Source: Verrucomicrobiota bacterium (GTDB lineage: Bacteria; Verrucomicrobiota; Verrucomicrobiia; Limisphaerales; AV2). Taken from it: a stretch of DNA of 7,484 nt. The stretch is taken from contig QHPA01000054.1 of the NCBI GenBank assembly GCA_003218935.1, forward strand, positions 1 through 7,484, in the 5' to 3' direction. Every line of letters begins with the position of its first letter. Position 1 is the stretch's first letter. The position numbers were made by a program, and so were the translations under genes. The notes beneath the pieces were generated by a model. That model was not told where the DNA came from and did no database searches. It was given only the letters and a program-made list of their open reading frames with translations. Below are positions 1-4,455 of this stretch, piece by piece.

Positions 1-201
1 GAGAGGTGAAGCGGACTGAAGTCCGCGCTCCTTGGCGCGGTAGCCGTGCTGCTCCAGCGATATCATCGGCACAACCGCGCAACGGTTCTCATCGCATACC
101 GCTGGTAATTTTTGGCGGATGCACCAGCGCGCCGGCAATTGACGTAGTAGAAGGCGGCCGTATTGGAATCGGGCCAATTCGCTGTGTCTGTCTGCCGGGG
201 C
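1..201. other. Non-coding edge region with small inverted repeats
   Basis: No convincing coding sequence was found on either strand. Besides the palindrome at 11-26, two further dyads are visible. AACCG (73-77) pairs with CGGTT (83-87) around a 5-base loop. CGCTGGT (100-106) pairs perfectly with ACCAGCG (123-129) around a 16-base loop. The region lies just downstream of the minus-strand signalling gene, so these hairpins could form in its 3' transcript. None is followed by a T-run on the minus strand, so they do not qualify as intrinsic terminators. Confidence 0.5.
11..26. repeat. REP-like palindrome, probably a dispersed intergenic repeat
   Basis: GCGGACT (11-17) and AGTCCGC (20-26) are perfect 7-bp inverted arms around the two central bases GA. 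It lies outside genes, downstream of the minus-strand signalling gene. From memory, this core with its flanks (gtgaa before, gctcc after) resembles a repeat scattered through intergenic DNA of some Verrucomicrobiota genomes. That link is recollection and cannot be tested here, because the window holds only one copy. Confidence 0.5.
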
Positions 202-1413
202 TTAGAGGAGGGCCTTGACCAGTTTTTCCCATCCGGTTACTTCCACGCGTCGCCGTGGGAAATGCCGTTCGAGCAGGGCGTTGACCCATTTCCGCGAAGT
301 CTCGACGAATCCCAGTTCAAGGAAAGCTGCTCCTTTTTCCTCCCGGAGCGTGTATCCGTGGACTTTTACTTCTACCGGAGCCGATTCTCCGGTTAGATCC
401 AGTTGCAAATTGATCGTCCTGTTTTGCGAATCAACAGATATCGTCGTCACGCGCCCGATGATTCTGAATTTCAGGTTCAGGCACCGCCGGACAGCGTCAA
501 GCAGGCGGGCAGCCGCTGAATTGGCGGACGCAATCCGGTTGTCGTTCGGGACAAGAAACGCATCCGGATAATGCTCCACCAGCCGCCGGTAGCGTTCCTC
601 GCTCCTCTGCAATGCCTCCTGCGCCTGCTTGCGTTCGGTCACGTCGCGAGTCACCAGCGCGAAGCCGCGCAACTCACCTTGGGGGTCGCGCAAAGTCGTG
701 ATGACCGCATTGGCCCAGAACGGCGTGCCGTCCTTGCGCACTCGCCAGCCTTCTTCTCGAAAGCGGCCCTCGCCCTTCGCCAGCTCCAAAGCCTTCTCCG
801 GCTTCCCGCGCTTGACGTCTTCGGCAAGGTAGAAACAGGAAAAACGACGGCCGATGATTTCGCTGGCCCCGTAACCCTGGACCAATTCCGCGCCGATGTT
901 CCAACTGGTGATATGGCCTTCGGGATCGAGCATAATAATGGCGTAGTCCTCCACCCCTTGGACCAACATGCGGAAGCGTTCCTCGCTTTCCCGCAACGCA
1001 TGCTCGACCGCCTGGCGACGCGCTCGTTCCTCCCCCAGGTGCAACGCCCTCTGCACCGCGGGGACGAGGCCCGACAGCCGGTCTTTCAGAACGTAATCCG
1101 TTGCGCCGCCTTTGAACGTTTCCGCCGCCATTTCCTCCCCTTGGGAACCGGTGACAAAGATGAAAGGAACGTCCGGACACTGGTTCCGGGCGATGGCCAG
1201 CGCCGAGAATCCGTGGAACGTTGGGAGGCCGTGGTCGGAGAAAATCAGGTCAGGCGGATTATGCTCAAGCTCACGGACGAAATCCTCGCGGGTGTCCACG
1301 CGCTTGCAGCGAAAGGCGAGACCGCTTTTGCGCAATTCACGATTGATCAGCTCTACGTCATCAGCTACGTCTTCCAGGACCAGGATGCGCAGTTCTTTGT
1401 TCACAATCGACAA
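202..1413 (-). CDS. Receiver-PAS signalling protein with truncated second PAS and beta-rich C-terminal domain
   Basis: A 403-residue cytoplasmic signalling protein. Residues about 8-125 form a response-regulator receiver: acidic pair E15/D16, likely phosphoacceptor D60 in 'LIFSDHGLP', switch T88 in 'FVTGS', and invariant K110 in 'DYVLK'. After a helical linker (126-145), a full PAS/PAC domain spans about 146-263 ('ITSWNIGAE', 'KDGTPFWANAVI', ending 'VTRDVTERK'). A second PAS begins at about 270 ('SEERYRRLVEHYPDAFLV') but stops near residue 307, less than half of its usual length. Residues about 316-403 instead form an alternating-strand domain ('RIIGRVTTISVDSQ', 'PVEVKVHGYTL', 'FVETSRKWVNALL') with a basic 'RHFPRRR' stretch. 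I cannot name this domain. There is no histidine-kinase, GGDEF or DNA-binding domain, so the output is unknown; it probably works through protein contacts. The TTG start is chosen because a GAAGGA motif precedes it at proper spacing and an in-frame stop lies at 1438-1440. GTG at 1404 is the alternative. It is divergent from the response-regulator gene at 2051. Confidence 0.86.
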   Translation of the reverse strand: MSIVNKELRILVLEDVADDVELINRELRKSGLAFRCKRVDTREDFVRELEHNPPDLIFSDHGLPTFHGFSALAIARNQCPDVPFIFVTGSQGEEMAAETFKGGATDYVLKDRLSGLVPAVQRALHLGEERARRQAVEHALRESEERFRMLVQGVEDYAIIMLDPEGHITSWNIGAELVQGYGASEIIGRRFSCFYLAEDVKRGKPEKALELAKGEGRFREEGWRVRKDGTPFWANAVITTLRDPQGELRGFALVTRDVTERKQAQEALQRSEERYRRLVEHYPDAFLVPNDNRIASANSAAARLLDAVRRCLNLKFRIIGRVTTISVDSQNRTINLQLDLTGESAPVEVKVHGYTLREEKGAAFLELGFVETSRKWVNALLERHFPRRRVEVTGWEKLVKALL

Positions 1414-1420
1414 AACGGAT

Positions 1421-1426
1421 TCCTTC
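1421..1426 (-). promoter_or_regulatory. Ribosome binding site that decides the TTG start
   Basis: GAAGGA on the minus strand ends 7 bases before the TTG at 1413. The only other in-frame candidate, GTG at 1404, would be 16 bases away. This supports initiation at TTG. It is the clearest Shine-Dalgarno sequence of any gene in the window. Confidence 0.6.
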
Positions 1427-1496
1427 TTTTGTCGATCTTATCAAGCGACTTGTCCAGCAAGAAATGTTGTGCAGAGGTGATTTTTGGCAGCGTACG

Positions 1497-1517
1497 CGCG
1501 CTTGTTTCACAAGCGCG
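1497..1517. repeat. Perfect 9-bp inverted repeat upstream of the receiver-PAS gene
   Basis: CGCGCTTGT (1497-1505) and ACAAGCGCG (1509-1517) are perfect complements around a 3-base loop (TTC). It lies 84-104 bases upstream of the TTG start of the minus-strand gene. No T-run follows on either strand, so it is not an intrinsic terminator. It could be an operator dyad or a structured leader. It also contains TTTCACA (1505-1511), a word that recurs at 1899-1905. Confidence 0.55.
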
Positions 1518-1898
1518 ACCGGGCGGGAAGCACCCCACGAATCGCGGCAAGCCACCAGCGGATCCGTTATCTCCATTTAGCTCGGATCGCCGCGGAACAA
1601 GTCCGGCACGGAAGAATCCACTGAAACCCGGCTCCGATGATTTCGTAACCTTCTGATGCCCAAACGCCGGAAAGTGGAGCCAATGGCCGGGATTGGGGCT
1701 CATGCCCGTTTTTCGGTGCAAGAATATGTGATTTCTCGAACAAAATCAAGTAACTCGGCTGCTGGCTAGTGGTACAGTTTGGTGGGGGGAGGCTACTGAC
1801 GAGCCGGCTCGCGCGGACGCACGTGGAATCCCAGCCAGGACGGCCCTCTGATTTGACACCTCTGGCGCGACGCTTCGCCCGGAGCGGTGCATTCAGAA

Positions 1899-1916
1899 TT
1901 TCACAGAATCGTCACC
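1899..1916 (+). promoter_or_regulatory. Candidate Pho-box-like direct repeat upstream of the response regulator
   Basis: Two heptamers, TTTCACA (1899-1905) and CGTCACC (1910-1916), are separated by GAAT, giving an 11-bp period. CGTCACC with a GATT spacer occurs twice in the ppx-upstream array, read on the minus strand. Seven-plus-four geometry is typical of sites for PhoB/PhoP-type winged-helix regulators. It lies 135 bases upstream of the ATG at 2051. Only two units are present, so chance is possible. Confidence 0.3.
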
Positions 1917-2050
1917 CGCAAGCGCGTGGGTGTGGAGCAGGATTAGCGACGCACTGCTGCGTGAGCTTCGAGCTACCTGTCCCTCCAGTGCCGGACGCAT
2001 CCGACACCGGTCCTCGAAGACAGATGCCAGCGGTCAAGCACACGCACCGC

Positions 2051-2704
2051 ATGAAAAAAATCCGCATTCTGCTGGCCGACGGCCACCGGATCGTGCGCGC
2101 CGGATTGAAGTTGTTGATCAACACACAGCCAGACATGGCAGTGATCGGTGAGGCGACCGAGGGGAAGGAAGCCTATGCGAAGGCGCGCTCGCTGCATCCG
2201 GATGTTGCGGTGCTGGAACTCGACTTGCCGCGCTGGAACGGCTTGCGTGCGGCGGAACAGATCAAACTCAGGGTGCCGGTCGTCGCCGTGCTCGTGCTGA
2301 CGGCTCACGAAAAGGCACCCGACCTGGCAGAACTGCTCGACGCCAAAGCATCCGGCTGCGTGCTCAAGCGGTCTGCGCCCGCAGAACTGTTCGCGGCCAT
2401 TCGCGCCGTGGCCAAACGCGCAGTCCACTTCGACCCCGCCCTGCTTGACCCGGCGCCGCGCCGCGCAATCGGTACCCTCAGCGCGACAGGCCGACCCCGC
2501 AGACGGGCGCTGAGTCGCCGCGAACGGAGGGTGCTCGGCCTCGCCGCTCGGGGATACAGCAACAAGGAAATCGCCGCGCAGCTCGGCGTGAGCGCCAAGA
2601 CCGTCGAGACTTACAAGATGCGTTTTGGAGTGAAGCTCGGCCTGCACGGCCGTGTGGACTTGGTGCGCTACGCCGTGGGGCACGGGCTATTGAGCCAGCC
2701 GTGA
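2051..2704 (+). CDS. NarL/LuxR-family response regulator with degenerate receiver
   Basis: 217 residues, the normal length for the family. Receiver domain at about 1-120: 'IRILLADGHRIVRAGL' at the start, switch T84 in 'LVLTAH', and invariant K106 in 'CVLKRSAP'. LuxR-type helix-turn-helix at about 154-214: 'LSRRERRVLGLAARGYSNKEIA' region, then 'VSAKTVETYKMR'. Two receiver residues depart from the family. The phosphoacceptor position, four residues before the conserved Pro60 in 'LELDLP', is Glu56, not Asp. The usual acidic 'DDH' is D10-G11-H12, so a Mg-binding Asp is lost. The protein therefore probably acts without phosphorylation, perhaps locked active, since Asp-to-Glu often mimics the phosphorylated state; this is inference. 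The ATG at 2051 is chosen because receiver homology starts there. The frame is open further upstream but reads as non-protein, and no clear ribosome site is seen. The nearest sensor-like gene is the divergent receiver-PAS gene; no histidine kinase is visible. Confidence 0.9.
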   Translation: MKKIRILLADGHRIVRAGLKLLINTQPDMAVIGEATEGKEAYAKARSLHPDVAVLELDLPRWNGLRAAEQIKLRVPVVAVLVLTAHEKAPDLAELLDAKASGCVLKRSAPAELFAAIRAVAKRAVHFDPALLDPAPRRAIGTLSATGRPRRRALSRRERRVLGLAARGYSNKEIAAQLGVSAKTVETYKMRFGVKLGLHGRVDLVRYAVGHGLLSQP

Positions 2705-2855
2705 GACTGGGCGGACGGGGTTGCCAGCGTGACCATTCGCGCTGTGTCCGTGGCGCTCACGACGGCAATGCCGGTCCTGTGCTGTAGAAATCCGTCGTCT
2801 TTGCCTCCTCCTCGCGCCGACGCAGCCCGCCGAACGTGTCAGTAGGTTTCCTGAC

Positions 2856-2884
2856 ATGACATCAAAGAATCGACTATCTACACT
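2856..2884 (+). promoter_or_regulatory. Candidate sigma70-type promoter for the Ppx/GppA gene
   Basis: ATGACA (2856-2861, 5 of 6 to TTGACA), a 17-base spacer, then TACACT (2879-2884, 4 of 6 to TATAAT). An overlapping alternative is CTGACA (2851-2856), an 18-base spacer and TATCTA (2875-2880). Either would start RNA around 2886-2892, about 55 bases before the ATG. The -35 region also carries a dyad TGTCAG (2837-2842) / CTGACA (2851-2856). Sigma70 rules may not transfer exactly to this phylum. Confidence 0.4.
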
Positions 2885-2885
2885 G

Positions 2886-2935
2886 CGTGACAATCCCGTG
2901 AAAGAAAGGTGACGAATCGGTGACGTGTCGTCACG
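2886..2935. promoter_or_regulatory. Four-unit 11-bp direct repeat (candidate Pho-box array) before ppx
   Basis: On the plus strand the units are CGTGACA (2886-2892), CGTGAAA (2897-2903), GGTGACG (2908-2914) and GGTGACG (2919-2925), each exactly 11 bp apart. On the minus strand they read CGTCACC, CGTCACC, TTTCACG and TGTCACG, each with a 4-bp spacer. A fifth unit, CGTCACG, lies in the opposite orientation at 2929-2935 and forms a dyad with the last direct unit. Tandem heptamers at 11 bp are the known geometry of PhoB (TGTCA core) and actinobacterial PhoP (GTTCACC) sites. The array sits between the predicted -10 and the start codon, which would suit repression; if the real promoter lies elsewhere, activation is possible. 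Confidence 0.5.
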
Positions 2936-2944
2936 TAAGATCGA

Positions 2945-4006
2945 ATGCAGACCGCACCGCCATGTCACGCCGTCATTGATGTCGGCACCAATTCCGTCAA
3001 GTTGTTGGTGGCCCAGGTGACCGGTCGAGTTGTGCGCCCTGTCGTCGAGAAGAGCGTGCAGACCCGTCTGGGCCACGGATTTTATCAGGGCATGCGTTTA
3101 CAGCCCGAAGTCGTGCTGCGGACCGCGGAGGTCGTGGCCGTTTTTGCCGCGCTGGCGGCCGAGTTCCATCCAGCTTCCACGCGCGTGATCGCCACCAGTG
3201 CCGTGCGCGAAGCGGTCAATCAGGAGGATTTACGGGCCGCGATCGAAACGGCCTGTGGTCTGAAAGTGGAGATCATCTCGGGTGAGCAGGAGGCCGAATT
3301 GGTGTTCCGGGGTGTCACGACCGATTCGCCGGTGGCGGGTCATCCGCTTCTGGTTTTGGAGGTGGGCGGAGGCAGCACGGAATTCATTCTCGGTGAACGG
3401 GGCTTTATCTACTTCCGGCGCAGCTTCCCTCTCGGCACAGTGCGCCTGCTGGAAATCCTGCGCCCCTCCGATCCGCCCTCGGCCGATGACCTGGTTCGCT
3501 GCCGGCGTTGGCTGAAGGAGTTTTTCTACCGTGCAGTTCATCCGAAACTGCAGCCGCTCTTGGGCTCTTTCTGTGGGCGAACGGTGAAACTGGTCGGCAC
3601 GGGTGGGGCGGCCACCACGCTGGCGCGCCTGCAGGTCGGGATGATCGGGCAGGCCGCAGAACCATTGTCGGCACACCCGCTGAGTGCTCAACAGGTCAGC
3701 GCCCAGGCTGAACGGCTCTGGGCTTTGCCACTGGCCCAGCGCGTGAAGTTGGTCGGTCTGTCGGCCCAAAAGGCCGATGTCATTCTGCCCGGCGCGGCAA
3801 TCTTTGAAGCAGTGATGGAGGATTTTGCCTTCGACGAGTTGGCCGTGAGCGCCAATGGAATGCGTTACGGGGCGCTGATCGCCTCGGCGGAGGCCCTCGG
3901 CCACCGCGCGTCGCTAGGATGTGACGGCAGCCAGCGTCCGCTGTTTGGCGCAAGCGTCTGGCCGCCTCAACACGACAAGGCCCGCACCCCCCCACCCCAC
4001 ACGTAA
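2945..4006 (+). CDS. Ppx/GppA-family exopolyphosphatase / pppGpp phosphohydrolase
   Basis: 353 residues. This is the short form of the family, two ASKHA-fold subdomains without the C-terminal HD-like region of the roughly 500-residue E. coli enzymes. It hydrolyses terminal phosphate from polyphosphate or guanosine pentaphosphate in the cytoplasm; sequence alone does not decide which, so no symbol is given. Motifs: phosphate-1 loop 'IDVGTNSVKLLV' (11-22), 'ATSAVREAVN' (83-92), catalytic-Glu region 'ISGEQEAEL' (111-119), phosphate-2 loop 'LEVGGGSTEF' (138-147), 'VGTGGAATTLARL' (217-229) and 'VSANGMRYGAL' (301-311). Two oddities: the phosphate-2 loop has Glu139 where Asp is usual, and the catalytic segment reads EQE where many members have EEE. 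The last 35 or so residues are Pro-rich and probably lie outside the fold; their codons include a run of seven C. The ATG is the first start after an in-frame TAA at 2936-2938. Its own ribosome site is weak. It starts 240 bases after the response regulator, with its own likely promoter. Confidence 0.93.
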   Translation: MQTAPPCHAVIDVGTNSVKLLVAQVTGRVVRPVVEKSVQTRLGHGFYQGMRLQPEVVLRTAEVVAVFAALAAEFHPASTRVIATSAVREAVNQEDLRAAIETACGLKVEIISGEQEAELVFRGVTTDSPVAGHPLLVLEVGGGSTEFILGERGFIYFRRSFPLGTVRLLEILRPSDPPSADDLVRCRRWLKEFFYRAVHPKLQPLLGSFCGRTVKLVGTGGAATTLARLQVGMIGQAAEPLSAHPLSAQQVSAQAERLWALPLAQRVKLVGLSAQKADVILPGAAIFEAVMEDFAFDELAVSANGMRYGALIASAEALGHRASLGCDGSQRPLFGASVWPPQHDKARTPPPHT

Positions 4007-4087
4007 AGCGTCAGGACAGGAACCAAAGCTATGGACTCAGAAAGGTGAGAACAATTGAGCAAAGACCCATCTGGAGGGACCAGTTCA

Positions 4088-4135
4088 ATGCTGCCCAGAA
4101 TGGCCTGCGCAGCTAAAAGCCGTCAATTCGATTAA
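4088..4135 (+). CDS. Micro-ORF of 15 codons with a good ribosome site (doubtful)
   Basis: ATG at 4088 follows GGAGGG (4073-4078) with 9 bases between them, a better ribosome site than either large plus-strand neighbour has. The predicted peptide MLPRMACAAKSRQFD ends at TAA 4133-4135. I recognise no family. It could be a leader peptide or chance. Confidence 0.15.
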   Translation: MLPRMACAAKSRQFD

Positions 4136-4339
4136 AGGATTTCTCTGTTCCACTCGCGAAAATTACCAGTGTTTTGAGCAGCCGGCTGGAGGTTCAAACG
4201 CATTATCGTTCACATTGCCTCCGTTGTTTTCAACCAAAACGATCATTCTTTTTGATTTTGCCTCAAAGCTCCTCAATCAGATCGCTTCTTCAAGTTAAGA
4301 TCGTGCGACAAGATTTCCGCTTGAGCCTTCCGGCTGCCT

Positions 4340-4368
4340 TTTCACCTGTTTGTCGCTTGTTCGACATC
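4340..4368 (+). promoter_or_regulatory. Candidate Pho-box-like repeat upstream of the phosphodiesterase
   Basis: TTTCACC (4340-4346), spacer TGTT, TGTCGCT (4351-4357), the same spacer TGTT, then CGACATC (4362-4368): an exact 11-bp period with identical spacers. The first unit matches the TCAC-core heptamers upstream of the Ppx/GppA gene, the second matches only partly, and the third is poor. It ends 87 bases before the ATG at 4456, a suitable distance for activation. Confidence 0.3.
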
Positions 4369-4369
4369 A

Positions 4370-4392
4370 GATTGCAATGCGACGGTGCAATC
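4370..4392. repeat. Inverted repeat upstream of the phosphodiesterase gene
   Basis: GATTGCA (4370-4376) and TGCAATC (4386-4392) are perfect 7-bp complements around 9 bases. The centre-to-centre arm spacing of 16 bp is about one and a half helical turns. It lies 63 bases upstream of the ATG and directly after the heptamer repeat. It is a possible operator; function is unknown. Confidence 0.4.
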
Positions 4393-4455
4393 CTCTGAAA
4401 GCTGCCGGGATTCTCAATCTGGTGGGTACTCTCGGCAACCAGAACCCCAATAACT

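Larger units (their letters stand above)
1414..2050. other. Divergent intergenic region (637 bases)
   Basis: The region lies between the divergent signalling genes. Reading frames here give low-complexity, Arg/Ser/Pro-rich translations with no recognisable domain. The upstream in-frame extension of the response regulator (from 1769) is of this kind and is not considered coding. Visible structure: a perfect hairpin at 1497-1517, a 12-base palindrome CGAGCCGGCTCG at 1800-1811, and a two-unit TCAC direct repeat at 1899-1916. No convincing -35/-10 pair was found for either gene; TTGACA at 1853-1858 has no matching -10. Confidence 0.6.
4007..4455. other. AT-richer intergenic region before the phosphodiesterase gene
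   Basis: This 449-base stretch is visibly richer in A+T than the flanking genes. No protein-like reading frame was found apart from a 15-codon micro-ORF at 4088-4135. An imperfect hairpin at 4171-4199 (GTTTTGA and TTCAAAC around a CAGCCGGCTG palindrome) lacks a T-run. A heptamer repeat (4340-4368) and a dyad (4370-4392) lie close to the downstream gene. No intrinsic terminator for the Ppx/GppA gene and no convincing -35/-10 pair were found. Confidence 0.55.

Noticed and set aside
637..657. Two TCAC words inside the receiver-PAS gene, tested as another 11-bp tandem
   Set aside because: Spacing is 12 bp rather than 11, and the bases encode the conserved PAC ending VTRDVTERK.
571..1656. 361-codon plus-strand open frame
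   Set aside because: It lies antisense to the receiver-PAS gene; its translation has no domain, and the minus strand carries clear receiver and PAS motifs. Long antisense frames are common at this GC content.
1800..1811. 12-base palindrome CGAGCCGGCTCG
   Set aside because: Short GC-rich palindromes are expected at this composition, and nothing links it to a gene start or a second copy.
1853..1858. Perfect TTGACA as a -35 box for the response regulator
   Set aside because: No acceptable -10 sequence lies 15-19 bases downstream (the site reads CGCCCG).
1769..2050. 94-codon N-terminal extension of the response regulator
   Set aside because: The translation is low-complexity (Arg, Pro, Ser) and receiver homology begins exactly at the ATG at 2051.
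1973..2683. 236-codon minus-strand frame
   Set aside because: It is antisense to the response regulator with no recognisable features.
3230..3904. 224-codon minus-strand frame
   Set aside because: It is antisense to the well-supported Ppx/GppA gene.
4171..4199. Hairpin as terminator of the Ppx/GppA gene
   Set aside because: The stem is imperfect and no T-run follows.
1433..4303. TAAGATCG occurring three times (minus 1433-1440, plus 2936-2943, plus 4296-4303)
   Set aside because: It is only 8 bases long, at unrelated distances from the start codons; some 8-mer will occur three times by chance in a window this size.
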